From Eutypa lata (taxonomy: Eukaryota; Ascomycota; Sordariomycetes; Xylariales; Diatrypaceae), in NCBI GenBank assembly GCA_022661535.1, contig JAKULF010000021.1, forward strand, positions 186,001 to 250,000: a DNA stretch of 64,000 bases. The letters run 5' to 3'. This document shows, piece after piece, positions 1 through 10,566 of the stretch (position 1 is the stretch's first letter; every line of letters starts with the position of its first letter). A program made the position numbers and the translations under genes. Below the pieces are notes generated by a model that saw only the letters and a list, made by a program, of their open reading frames with translations, was not told where the DNA came from and did no database searches.

Positions 1-579
1 ACCGCTCACATTCGGCCCATTTACTGTCCAACCTGTCAGGCCATCTTCACGACGACCCGAGAATGTGATGATCATATCCGGAGCCGCCAGTGCAAGCTCC
101 GGGAACCCTCACACTGTTTAGGAATAACACCAGAGCAGGTGCAGCAACTATCGAAGCAGGCACACAACTGGCGGGTAGCGGGCTTGGAGCCTAACTATGT
201 GATGGAGGCGTTGCAATGGTTTGCTATCTGGACAATAGTCTTCCCGAAAGACGAACTACCCCTGCGCCCTTATCTCTCCGGTGATCTGGAGTCTGCCGTC
301 TGCGCATTGCGCGATTTCTGGTCCACCGAAGGGCCTATCATCGCGGCTCGATTTCTAGAAGCCCAAGCCCCACAGTGCGCTTGTTCCCAAAGGGAGGGTC
401 GGAATGTGGAAGCACTACAAAGGGCAGTTCTCGATCGTATGATAGACAGCCTCGTCACGAGCTTCAGGCAGGACAAGTGTGACAGGCTCCACGGGCCTGA
501 GAAAGCCCAGAAAGTTCTCGCTTCTCTCGGGCGGCTTTTCTCGAAGGATCACATGGGCTCTACTATAACCGCGACGTAA
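1..579 (+). CDS. C2H2-type zinc-finger-like fungal protein, C-terminal part only
   Basis: The frame is open from base 1 to a TAA at 577-579, so this is the last 192 residues of a gene that starts outside the window. Near the left edge there is a single finger-like arrangement (YCPTCQAIF, then H and C further on in DDHIRSRQC), followed by GITPEQVQQL. That finger followed by a GI(T/S)xEQ helix is a pattern I associate with uncharacterised fungal C2H2-domain proteins. A Trp-rich stretch (WFAIWTIVFP) and PYL follow, also usual for those proteins. It may bind nucleic acid, but no function is established from what is visible. It probably lies outside the regulated cluster that begins at about 1 kb, but its promoter cannot be inspected. 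Confidence 0.6.
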   Translation, partial: TAHIRPIYCPTCQAIFTTTRECDDHIRSRQCKLREPSHCLGITPEQVQQLSKQAHNWRVAGLEPNYVMEALQWFAIWTIVFPKDELPLRPYLSGDLESAVCALRDFWSTEGPIIAARFLEAQAPQCACSQREGRNVEALQRAVLDRMIDSLVTSFRQDKCDRLHGPEKAQKVLASLGRLFSKDHMGSTITAT

Positions 580-1063
580 TAAGTCTGACTCTATATATAC
601 ACATTCATTTCACCTGTTCAAGGCGGAGCACTTGAATCCGTAGGTATTTTTCGTGCATTTGCATGCAACGTCATCCATGGATCTCCTGTCTGTGAGGCCC
701 ATTCCCATTCCATCATTTCTCTACCCAACTAGTGCTTAGTCCAAGTATTAAGAAGTTGGAAGTCCATATTCTACTTCTCTCCCAGTCTACGGGTTAGGCA
801 TGCCATTTACCCCGTCCATCTTCCATTAGCCTATATGGTGTTTCAATTCTAGGCTCTGCTGAAGACAAGCCCTATTTCTTTTTTCTTCTCGTTTGATTGA
901 TATTTCCTAAAGGGGCAGATTCTTCATTCAGACTCATTTTATCAAGCTAAGTAGTACCCCCATCCTGTTATGTGGGCACATGTGTCCTATCCAGCGCGTT
1001 GACCATATCAAAGTTTACCCAGTCATGGTTACTTGCCAGCCAAGCGGCTCGTTTACTGGTATT
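580..1063. other. Intergenic, convergent 3' ends
   Basis: This gap lies between the 3' ends of the C2H2-like gene and the DUF1479 gene. I see only T-rich and AT-rich 3'-flank sequence and no gene. Confidence 0.5.
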
Positions 1064-2433
1064 TTAAAGTAAATCAAACCCCAATACGGCCTTTCCCTCC
1101 GCTGATATGTCAGCGAATCCCTTATACCCTTTCAACTTTCTCTCATCGACGTCTACATTAGGACTGTCTGGCGGGCCTTTGCCATCAAGGGCGGCTTGTA
1201 ATTGGGTCTTAATGTAAGCTTTGTTTACAGCGGTTGTAGGGCAAGCGGCCACGTAGACGACGCTGGCGTCTCCTGGGCCGTTATGCTCAGGGTCGACGGC
1301 ATGGCACATCTGTCAATAGTAAGCAAGTATATCTTGTCGGGATTTCAAGGAATCACATGAAGACTTACATCCGTGTGCCACCAGACTGTATCACCTGGAT
1401 TCATCTTCGGGATATAGGTGACGCACTTCTCCAAACGAAGGTGAGGGTGCGAAGTAGGACTCAGTCGCTGGCTTTGGTCCTTCATGGTTCCCGGGAACCA
1501 GCTTGACTCGGGATCGAAGGTCCACTTGCTAGCATCCATGAGGTCCTCCTTGTTCACGGGAGGCGAAAAGAAGGGCCTCAAGAGCACGTAAGCGATGACC
1601 GACGAAATGTTTGGGTACAACATCAGCGTGCCGGCGGATGGCGACGCGGGAGTCAATGCCGTCCAGCCCTGGAACGAACGGAAGACGGCCGAATGTGCAT
1701 TGGCCTTGAAAAGGACTTGGTCGGCGTTTTTTCGAACGTTGAGATCAAACGCGTCATGGAGTTCCGGGTTCCCAGAGAATATGTTGTCGTATACTTTGCG
1801 GTACTGCGGATCCGCCCATCGGCACAGGCTCCCGGCGTCAATATGTGGACCGAGGCCCAGAAATGCTTGTCCCGACTCTCGGATCCGAGCCGCGTCAGTG
1901 TAACTCAGCGGCTCCGGGCTTGTCTCGTTAGATTCGTCGTGGAAGAGCTCATTCAACGCTCTCTGAAGTAGTATCTGGTTGGGGTGAGTACGGATGGCTA
2001 TCTGCGTCGGGGAGTTGAAAAGCCGCAGCATCGCGGGAGATTCTATCGGCCAGCCCAGAATCTTTCCTGGGTTCTCGATAACCAGGTTCTTCATGTCCCG
2101 GAACAGAGCGTTTGCATCTGCTTCAGGGATCACGCCCCGGATAACGCAACACCCACTGGACATCAGCTGCGCGCGTTGTTCAGTCGATAGCCCATGATCG
2201 TGGATTTCCTTCATTTGAAAGGTAGGAATTGAGGAGCTACCCAGTTTGAATATGTTCTCGGTAACTGTTTCAAGGTCCTTGCACACTTTGATCCAACTTT
2301 GAGTCAGTGCTTCTTCTCCATATTGAGCGATAATGTCTCTTTTGGCTTTGGCGAAATCCGCGCCTTGTGTATCTTCGTCGGGAGCGACGCCAAACTCCTT
2401 CCATACCGGCCACATTTCAATAATTCCAGGCAT
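1064..2433 (-). CDS. DUF1479 (Gig2-like) putative Fe(II)/2-oxoglutarate oxygenase
   Basis: Two exons, 2433-1369 and 1309-1064, flank a 59-bp intron (GTAAGT...GACAG, phase 0) and give 436 aa. The product fits the DUF1479 family (Pfam PF07350): an N-terminal helical part (FAKAKRDIIAQYGEEAL), then HID (H197, D199) and, across the splice junction, WWHTD-MCHAVDPEH, which supplies the distal His (H358 or H353). The H-x-D...H arrangement is that of double-stranded beta-helix iron oxygenases; the substrate is unknown for most family members. It is transcribed away from the MFS gene, and the shared 0.7-kb promoter carries a CGG-N5-CCG palindrome found across this cluster. The role as an oxygenase is inferred from the family and not shown. 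Confidence 0.85.
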
Positions 2434-2866
2434 ATCTGGAGATTGTGTATGGTGAGAGCAAATGGTGGTAAAAGGCCTCAGTGGTATACGTTCGCGTTAC
2501 AAGCCGTTGAGAGAAGTTTCTTTTGGTGATGGATGAGGGCAATAGATCAATATGAATGCGTGATAACGTGCACTAACTGCACTCAACTTGCTAAACGTTC
2601 CTCATTGAGCGGTGTTCTCCGCTTGAGAACCGCTTATACAATTCATCTTGTCACTAGACCCGGCTCTGAATACGTGAGCTCCCCGCCCGAGATAGGCAGC
2701 GGACCTTGTCGGTCTAGTGTCCAGGGGTCTAAATCCAAAAACCTGGGGTATGGGGGATTGACATTATTAATTCGTTCCATTAGGGGCCCTGGTGGGGTGT
2801 GTTGCATTATACTGCTTAGACATCTGCCAGTAATGATGCCCCTTCGGTTTGGGTTGGTAGCGGCCG

Positions 2867-2887
2867 GACTTGAGTCCCACTCAAGTC
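2867..2887. repeat. 9-bp inverted repeat next to operator site
   Basis: GACTTGAGT, CCC, ACTCAAGTC is a perfect inverted repeat with a 3-nt spacer. Its right arm overlaps the left end of the CGG-N5-CCG palindrome at 2885-2899. It may be a second protein-binding site. Confidence 0.5.
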
Positions 2888-2899
2888 GGAGGCTCCGAC
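2885..2899. promoter_or_regulatory. CGG-N5-CCG palindrome, candidate cluster operator 1
   Basis: GTCGGAGGCTCCGAC is a Zn(II)2Cys6-type binding palindrome (CGG triplets, 5-bp spacer) in the divergent promoter of the DUF1479 and MFS genes, about 270 bp before the MFS start. The same core recurs at 6390, 8862, 13574 and 14616. Confidence 0.6.
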
Positions 2900-3067
2900 G
2901 AGATAAGCTCAAGCTAAACCTTGCTCCTGCATCCCATCCCATCTATTTCCAAGTACGGGTAGATGTTAGATGGTAGAAAAGATGCAAAGATGTTGGAGAG
3001 GAGATGGCATCTTCTCTCCGATGTCAATTGCAGTTGGACATCGTACACTAAAAAGGGGCTTAAGCTC

Positions 3068-3074
3068 TATATAT
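3068..3074 (+). promoter_or_regulatory. TATA-like element of the MFS gene
   Basis: TATATAT lies about 92 bp before the ATG at 3166. The position is plausible for a fungal TATA element; there is no direct support. Confidence 0.3.
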
Positions 3075-3165
3075 GGTGTTTACCAGTTACCTCGTTGTGC
3101 CTGCAATACCATTATTACGTTCTTTCATACGACGTGACTCACTTGAACACTTGACATCCTTCAAC

Positions 3166-4838
3166 ATGCTGGGAATTAGTCGTCCCATGCTGCTTGTCTG
3201 CCTTATAGCTGCGCTGAACTGCGCAAGCGTTGGGTATGACTCGAGCATGATGTCCTCCTTGAATATTTCAGTATGTTCCCTTCTCCCTATATATGCACTA
3301 ATGTCCCTATTGACATTTTTGCTTGTAGGAAACATTCAAGGCAAAATTCGGCATAGACTCAGCCACGAAGGGTTTGCTCACCGGTGTGCAGAACCTCGGC
3401 GCTATCGTAGGATGCCTTTTTGCCGGTAGCATCGTGGATAAATGGGGTCGCAAAGGAGGAATACTCACGGCTTCCTGCATCGTCCTAATCGCTACCGTTC
3501 TCCATAGCACCGCCACAACCAAAGCACAATTCTTCGTCGCCCGCATTGTCGTTGGTTTCGCAAAATCGATCGATATTGCTGCTGTTCCAACCTACCTGGT
3601 GGAGTTGGCACCTCCGAAACGTCGTGGTTTCGTTGCCGGTTTATACTGGACATGTTGGCTTTTGGGCGCCATCATCTCCTCCGCCGTCGGGTATGGAGCG
3701 CGAAGAGTGGAGGGTGACTGGACTTGGCGTATCGTGTGCATTTGCATGGCCGCCCCAGCGCTGAGTTGCATTCTCTCGCTGTTCGTGGTCCCCGAGTCTC
3801 CACGTTGGTTAATTGCCCGTGACCGGGAGGCTGAGGCGCTTGAAGTGCTCGCCAGATTCCACGGCGACGGAGATGAGACTCACGTTCTAGTCGTCGCGGA
3901 ATTCAGAGAGATCAAAGAGCAGATCACCTTCGAGAGGGAAAACAGCTTTGTAACCTTCACGGCTTGGTGGAAGGCCTTCTTAAGCGACAAGGCAAATATC
4001 CGCCGCGGCTTCATTCTCATCTCCCTTGGCACGTTCGAGCAGACGGTCGGATCTAACATCATCACCTACTACCTCAACGATGTCCTGGCCTTGGCTGGTA
4101 TTACCTCTGACGACAGCGAGTTCGCGATCAACCTGAGCCAGAACTGCTTGGCGTTCGTTGTCGCACTCATTGGAATATGTTTGATCGACAAGCTTGGCCG
4201 GATTCCCCTGCTTGTTGGTGGTACACTTTGGAGCGGTGCTGTCTTAGCTTGCATGGCAGGTCTTTCAGCGGCAGCCATTGGTAGTGCAGCCGGAAGGAAT
4301 GCGATCATCGCCATGGTCTACCTATTTCAGGTTGGATATGCTATAAGCTGGACTCCTCTTTCATTCTCGTACTGTGCTGAAATGTTGAACTTCACAATTC
4401 GCGCAAAGGGCATGGCGTAAGTCAACTTTGGTAGTATTTTAGCTCTGTACTTTGACTGACATTACCCACAGCTTCTACACTATCTTCGATTCCTTGGTCG
4501 GCTTCTTCTGCCTATACGTTATTCCAATCGGTCTTGACAAGATTGGATGGCGGTAAGTATAGTTCTTGAAACCCACCAGGAGCCCCTTTACTGATTAGTA
4601 CTTCAACAGCTTCTATATAATCGGTGTGGTCTGGAATATCTTTGTGGCTATAGTGATATTTTTCACCTATATCGAAACCAAGGGGTTGACTCTCGAGCAG
4701 ATCGATAAACGCTTACACGGGGTGCCTGTGGAGCAACTTGATATTATCGAAGCTTATGATGGCGGCAAACCAATTGAGGAAGGGGAGATTGGAAAGCCAG
4801 CCAAGGGGGCAACTAACAATTTGGATGCAAAAACGTAG
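3166..4838 (+). CDS. MFS sugar-porter family transporter
   Basis: Four exons (3166-3270, 3329-4416, 4472-4552, 4610-4838) give 500 aa, the usual length for a 12-TM sugar porter. Family signatures are in order: GYD after TM1, DKWGRKGG in the loop after TM2, VPESPRWLIA after TM6, DKLGRIP in the second half, and ETKGLTLEQID after TM12. The last two introns have consensus GTAAGT donors. Plasma-membrane proton symport is usual for the family. The substrate cannot be read from the sequence: the fungal branch includes lactose, hexose and quinate-like permeases, and the setting beside an amidase and a CYP504-like P450 makes a cluster substrate plausible. It shares a divergent promoter with the DUF1479 gene. 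Confidence 0.9.
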
Positions 4839-5233
4839 GAAGGGTGCATGATAGCTTTGACCGACATTAACAACAAAGGCCTGTTTCCAAGGAGAATTCG
4901 GTCGGAAACCTTACTTTAAAAGTCAGATACTACTTTAGAAACATAGAACTTAAAAGCATTTTATAAACTTTATAGATTATCACATATATAATTAGACAAC
5001 ATGGAACACATCAATGTACGGCCCTATGCTGATGTTGGGATTTCTTTTGACTTTTTTCTTTCTTTTATTTACTTCGGACCAAAACTCTCTTCCTCCAAAG
5101 CCCAAGATAAAGGGGTCAACGCTCGGGTTGGTAGTTACGCTAACTAGATAGTACGCAATTAGAACGGCTAATATCTCCCAACTAGACTGGCTCATATAGT
5201 AAAACCACATTCTATCCACATCGACTTTTGTAT
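4839..5233. other. Intergenic, convergent 3' ends
   Basis: This AT-rich 3' flank separates the MFS gene and the minus-strand SDR gene. I see no gene here. Confidence 0.5.
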
Positions 5234-6165
5234 TTAAAGAGTATAACCAGCATCAATGACAACGTTGACCCCAGTCGTACTAGAAGACTTCGCAAGGGTT
5301 AATACTTGCTCCGCCACATCCTGTTGCCCATGTTAGCCCCAATATTATTCCCGTAGAACTCAAAGCTCTAACCGGGGAGGAATCTTACCTCAAGTTGAAC
5401 AAAACGCTGCAATGCTGTTCTCTGCCGGTGAGCTTCTTTCTGATCGTCAGTAAATCGTTCCGCCCAATCCTACCCTATGTCAGCAAGTCAAGTTATGAGA
5501 GACCCATCTAGTCAATTTACCGTCAGAAGCAATCCGGGTGACACTGTATTCACTCGGACACGTGGGCCGACCATGCGTGCTAGCCCTTTGGCCATATGTA
5601 TCTGTGCAGCTTTCGTGACAGAATATGCCTAGGAAGAAATCAATCAACTATTAAGAGCAGTATATGGAGGTCATCTCACAAGAGAGCTCCCACTAGTGCT
5701 CACGCCCGCGGTAGAAGCAGTGGTGATGAAAGATCCCGAAGAGTCCTCCAGTGCTCCTCGAGCCGCATGAAGTAACCAAAGGTGTGATTTGACGTTCATC
5801 GCAAAGGCCTGATCCCAATCACTTTCAGATACGTTATCATCCAGAGATGACATGTCTGTGAACCTAGTCCAACCTCCATTAGACAGCACAACGTCGATTC
5901 TACCCATTGCGGATATTGTCTCCTCAACCAGACGTTCGATTTCACTCCGGATGGCTAGATCGGCTTGGATCATTATGTAAGATTTGTCACTAGCATCGGC
6001 GTGGCTTGTCAGAGCCGACAGTTCCTCAATCAGCTCTATTGCACGCTTAGAGTTGTGAGCATAATTGATAACAATCCGGTAACCCCTCTTCGCGAAAAGA
6101 CGCGCGACAGCAGCTCCGAGTCCCGCAGAACCAGCTGTGACAAGAATGACAGGTCTTTCTGCCAT
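5234..6165 (-). CDS. Short-chain dehydrogenase/reductase (classical SDR), first of the cluster
   Basis: Four exons (6165-5680, 5628-5521, 5469-5389, 5320-5234) give 253 aa. The Rossmann nucleotide motif TAGSAGLG is at residues 10-17, SNGG replaces the usual NNAG, the catalytic Ser lies in FITTAST, and Y164 and K168 form YSVTK just after the first splice junction (GTGAGA donor). VSPGLL and the C-terminal VIDAGY are typical of FabG-like SDRs. Residues after beta-2 (NYAHNSKRA) favour NADP(H), which is an inference. Length is normal and all catalytic residues are present. It is divergent from the CYP504-like gene, with a CGG-N5-CCG site between them. It likely oxidises an alcohol or reduces a ketone intermediate. 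Confidence 0.88.
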
Positions 6166-6596
6166 ATCGTAGTAGTATTGAGAAGCCGTTTAACAAGGCG
6201 GAGAAGAAAGATTCAGGATAGTAGTTACAGTGTCGACTCAGCTGAAGACCCTGGCGTGTACCTTCGTAAATGAATTATGGTGATCCCATCACAAATTTAC
6301 CTAATGCAGCAAGTCATGCGGATCTTGGGTCTTAGTTAGTCCGAAGCTGTCGGGTTGCCTTCTATCTCTAAATCCTTAGTGTAGTCTGGCGGGTTGTCCG
6401 ACAGTGGGTTCGGACAAACCGAATAGAAGTTAAAACCATCAATCGATCACGGAGAACGACGGTTGTAATCGCATAATGGAGGGAGAACAAAAACCCCCGC
6501 TCGGAGCTGAGTTCATATAGTAGCCAATTCAGATACCCATCCCCTGCATTGATTCACCGCAATCTACAATTTCCTTTCAATGCGAATAAGGTCATC
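6166..6596. other. Divergent promoter region, SDR / P450
   Basis: This 430-bp region separates two divergent genes. It holds the operator-like site at 6390-6402, an overlapping 8-bp inverted repeat, and a CCAAT at about 6524 on the P450 side. Confidence 0.55.
6390..6402. promoter_or_regulatory. CGG-N5-CCGA, candidate cluster operator 2
   Basis: CGGGTTGTCCGAC has the same CGG-N5-CCGAC core as the sites at 2887 and 8862, in the shared promoter of the first SDR and the CYP504-like gene. Its right half is also the left arm of a perfect 8-bp inverted repeat (TTGTCCGA, 8 bp, TCGGACAA; 6394-6417). Confidence 0.55.
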
Positions 6597-8425
6597 ATGT
6601 CATCTCAACCCGACGCAATAATAAATTTTCTGTGGCTGGAGCGCCTCAGAGACTCTCCCAATGCCGTGCCAACCCTGGCAGTCCTGGCAGTCACTCTGCT
6701 CACCATCTTCATTTATCAGGTAAGTAATGTGTCCACTATCCAGAAATCATCACAATGACATTCCCCTGCCCCTGGAAATGATACCATTTCTTGCATCTCC
6801 GGAAGCAAGCTGACAGGAGCAGGTGATGTTTGCCACCGATGTACCTCACATCAAAGGCATCCCTGAGATTCCGGGCGCGGTACCCATCTTTGGCCATCTT
6901 CTCAAACTTGGCGAAGATCACGCCACAGTTTGTGAAAAATGGTGGCGGCAGTACAGGTATTCTGTTTACCAGATCAAGTTGGGAAACACTCGAGCCGTGG
7001 TGGTGAATTCGTTTGACGACTGCAAGAAGATGCTCCTGGGGAACCAGAACGCCGTTATTGACAGGCCCAAACTGTACACGTTCCACGGAGTCATCAGCAG
7101 CACTCAAGGCTTCACCATCGGCTCCTCGCCCTGGGACGAGTCTTGCAAGAAGAAGCGCAAGGCAGCTGGAACCGCGCTTGGACGCCCGGCACTGAGGAAC
7201 TACCACCCCATGTTTGATTTGGAGAGCTATTGCATTCTTCGGGACATGAAAAAAGACAGTCGGAATGGGGAGATGGAACTCGACATCCGTCCGTACATCC
7301 AACGTTATGCCCTGAACACGACACTTACGCTCTGCTATGGGATTCGTATGGACCAAGTTTACGACGAGCTATTGCGGGAGATTCTTCACGTGGGCTCCGC
7401 TATTTCACTTCTGCGCAGCGCATCGGAGAATTACCAGGACTACGTTCCTATTCTGCGATACGTGCCGAATAACGAGAAGAATGCCCGCAGCAAAGAGCTG
7501 CGTGACAGACGTGACGCCTACTTGAATCTTCTCCTGGACAAGGTGCGAAACATGATCAAGGAGGGCACCGACAAGCCTTGCATCTCCGCTGCCATACTGA
7601 AGGACCAGGAAACCAAGCTCACCGGTGTCGAAGTCTCTTCGATATGTCTTTCGCTAGTATCTGGTGGATTTGAGACCATTCCTGGCACGTTGACTTCCGC
7701 CATTGGATCGCTCTCGACCCCTGAGGGCCAGATATGGCAAGATCGTGCATACGAAGATATCAAGCGCCATTATCCCGACATGCGCGATGCTTGGACCAGT
7801 TCCTATACCGACGAAAAGATCCCTTACATCAACGCGATCATCAAAGAAGCCGGTCGATACTATACGGTCAGTTCTATGAGTTTGCCGCGGAAGACCGTGA
7901 CCGAGGTCAACTGGAACGGTGCTATCATCCCACCCAAAACCATGATCCTGATCAACGCACAAGCTGGTAACCATGGTAAGACCCGACCCACATGCTCTGA
8001 ATTCCGTGTTTATTACAAGTTCCCGCTAACCACGCCCCGCCCGCCCAGACATCGACCACTACGGAGAAGACGCAGGGAAATTCAACCCGGAGCGGTGGCT
8101 GAAGAGCATCGACCCCCCGCAGGAGCGGGAGATGAGCGGTCTCGGGCACCTGAGCTTCGGGACGGGCTCCCGCGCGTGTTCTGGCCAGTTCATCGCTTCG
8201 CGGCTCCTGTACGCAGCGCTGGTGCGCCTCTTGGCCAGCTACAAGCTAGTGGCGAGCGACGAGGCGCCCCCGAACACCGACTACGTCGATTACAACGAGA
8301 TCAAGACGGCGCTGGTGGCGATCCCGCGCCACTTCAAGGTCAAGCTCGTCCCTCGCGACACGGCGATGACTGCCGAGTGTCTGGAGTTGGCTGAGCAGCG
8401 GACTAAAGAACACTATAAGGAGTAA
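6597..8425 (+). CDS. Cytochrome P450, CYP504-like (phenylacetate hydroxylase type)
   Basis: Three exons (6597-6719, 6823-7975, 8049-8425) give 550 aa. Exon 1 encodes a hydrophobic N-terminal ER anchor (VPTLAVLAVTLLTIFIYQ). The body has a WDESCKKKRKAA helix near residue 145, the I-helix SGGFET near 321, E-x-x-R as EAGR near 383, NPERW, and the haem loop FGTGSRACSG with Cys469. The N-terminal half (IKGIPEIPGAVPIFGHL, STQGFTIGSSPWDESC) closely recalls the fungal CYP504 family, whose characterised members hydroxylate phenylacetate or hydroxyphenylacetates. By analogy it hydroxylates an arylacetate-like acid; the exact substrate is not determined. The start was chosen because it alone gives the membrane anchor. 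It is divergent from the first SDR. Confidence 0.88.
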
Positions 8426-9018
8426 GTTGGCCTGGGGCCGGGGGGCAACCTCCTTTACCCAGCCGTTCTTGGTCATTGGACAGTAGTTAGGAGGGTCAGG
8501 AGTCTTCAAGGGTTTGATATATAGCTACATCATGTTATAGGTAGCTAATCGGATTAGATAGTAGGGCACGAAGTACCGTAGAAAATGATAATTATCTAAC
8601 TGGGTTTACGTCCAAAGTTTGTCTATTAATCATTCCTAATTCCGTGTTGATAAAAGGGGGCCACGAAAGGCTACTACTTATGTGAATACGGTATGGCTTT
8701 TGTCAGGGTAAAAGATCGGAGCGGAGGATGGTCACGAAGAGGGTCACCTACCTAGATAGCAATAGATCACTTGCATTTTCCTGCTTGGTGGTTTCGTCCT
8801 TTAGAGTTGGTTGCGAATTCGGTGCCACCGGGTAAATTACCGATTGACGCTGATTCTGGGTCGGCTTCTCCGACGGACATCTCGTCAATAAGTAGGTACT
8901 CCGCAATCCTGTAGACAGTATTACGCCGCTTGTGGAAACAAGAATAACTACATAATCCTTTCATGCATTTTCGCCAAAGAGCTGACGACTTAACTGTGAC
9001 ACGACAAAACCATCAAAC
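8426..9018. other. Intergenic / promoter of second SDR
   Basis: This AT-rich gap precedes the second SDR. It contains one CGG-N5-CCG palindrome (8860-8874) and no convincing gene. Confidence 0.5.
8860..8874. promoter_or_regulatory. CGG-N5-CCG palindrome, candidate cluster operator 3
   Basis: GTCGGCTTCTCCGAC lies 145 bp before the ATG of the second SDR. It shares both 5-bp arms with the site at 2885-2899 and differs only inside the spacer. Confidence 0.6.
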
Positions 9019-10192
9019 ATGACTTCCCTTGACATCACACGGCTATTTGGGGTGAAGGGCTACGTCGCGATTGTTACCGGAGGTAGCAGCGGGCTCGGCT
9101 TCATGATCTGCAAGGCACATATATCTGATATCTATTATTTGGCCCTTTCGAGGACGATCTGAGCTAACTTTTGATAGGGGCTCGTATCCAATGGTGCAAA
9201 GGTCTACCTAGTCGCTCTGCCAGCCGATCCGATAGATGAGCGGATTGCTGAACTCCGTGAGCTTGGGAGACATTCTGGCGGCCAGGCCGTAGGGTGAGTC
9301 CGTCCATCCGTCCGTCCGACGGCAAGAAGTGGGTAGCTAAGTAGTCCCCACGCTTATACGTAATCGCAGTATCGCTTGTGATGTATCGTCAAAGCAGTCA
9401 ATATCCGAGCTTGCAGCCAAAATCACCCAGCAAGAGCAGCACATCGACCTTCTGGTGTCCAACGCCGGCATCCGCCGCGATCCCTCTATCGCGTGCGATG
9501 TCCAGGCAGCGTCTCTGGATGAGCTGCAGGCATCCATGTGGTCCTCTAATCAGTCAGACTGGGCCGACACCTTCAGCGTGAATACCACCGCTCACTATTT
9601 CATGTCGGTCGCATTCCTGCCCTTGCTCGCAGCAGCTGCTGCGGCGAGAAATGACGACGCCCCTGGTCGCGGCTCAGTGGTGATCACTAGCTCTTGCGCG
9701 AGCATGCACAACGTAACGAATGTGGACTTGACCAGTTACGCGACAAGTAAAGCTGCCACGGATCACCTGGTCAAGTTACTGGCTGCGAAGTTCAGTCGAT
9801 TCTACGTCCGAGTGAATGGTATCAACCCAGGCTGTAAGTTGAGACCGTCAATCCTCCAATACTGCTAGCACCCCCATAAGGGGGCCCCGGCCCAACTTGT
9901 TAGCTGATTCTGGAGAAAATAGTTGTCCCTAGCAAGATGAACCCGGTTGGTGAAGAGGGTAATATTTTCAGCAACTTGTTTGATAAAGTGCCAGCACGAA
10001 GGGCTGGAGGAGAGGAGGATATCGCCAGTGTGGTCATCTACCTGGCGAGCCGTGCAGGGGTAAGTGTTTGATTCGGTACCCAGTTACGATCGCTGATGTT
10101 GAAATGAAGCTAACGATGTATTACAGGCATATGTTGATGGTATTTCCGTTTGCGTAGACGGTGGTCGTATTTTACTTGCTAATGGGCAATGA
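9019..10192 (+). CDS. Short-chain dehydrogenase/reductase, second of the cluster
   Basis: Five exons (9019-9114, 9178-9293, 9370-9833, 9923-10059, 10127-10192) give 292 aa. TGGSSGLG is at residues 20-27, SNAG follows beta-4, the catalytic Ser lies in VVITSSCAS, and Y194/K198 form YATSK. INPG and the C-terminal CVDGGR are usual SDR features. Intron 1 must use a GC donor (AAG/GCACAT) with a TAG acceptor, since no GT donor restores the Rossmann frame; the other introns are GT-AG. The length is slightly above the 250-aa norm because of an insertion (about residues 100-120) between the NAG motif and the catalytic Ser. The gene lies head-to-tail with the P450 before it and the amidase after it. The substrate is unknown. 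Confidence 0.85.
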
Positions 10193-10566
10193 TAGCCTCC
10201 TGGGTCTTTAGTTGAGATTAGAAGGGAGATTATATTTCATAATTTACTGAATCCTAGGTATTCAGAAGCCCTCAATAGTTTTTTTCTTCAAGGCATATTG
10301 TACAATTGACCACTAGCCATTGATAAACACTGCGTAATGAATTAAGATGGGATACTGCGTAAGTAGCACATAGATATTGACACATTCCATAATAGTGTCG
10401 TGTCGGCCTATGCGACGAATGAACTCACCACCGACAGGGGGGGCAAGCAGCGCTTCTTAGGTACCTAACTAGCTCCGGTAGTCGGCCTATCTCACTACAT
10501 CATGTTCTTTGCCTCATAATAAACAACCTCCTTCTTGTGTTAGGTGGTGAATTACAATTAAAGAAA
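10193..10566. other. Intergenic / promoter of the amidase gene
   Basis: This gap holds a one-mismatch copy of the cluster palindrome at 10402-10416 and a repeated GTCGGCCTAT word (10402 and 10481). No gene was seen. Confidence 0.45.
10402..10416. promoter_or_regulatory. Degenerate CGG-N5-CCG site before the amidase
   Basis: GTCGGCCTATGCGAC matches GTCGG-N5-CCGAC with one substitution (G for C in the right half). It lies about 150 bp before the amidase ATG. It is only a candidate because of the mismatch. Confidence 0.35.

Larger units (their letters stand above)
2434..3165. other. Divergent promoter region, DUF1479 / MFS
   Basis: This 0.7-kb region separates two divergent genes. It contains the 2885-2899 palindrome, a 9-bp inverted repeat at 2867-2887, and a TATA-like stretch before the MFS start. 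No convincing gene lies here. Confidence 0.6.
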
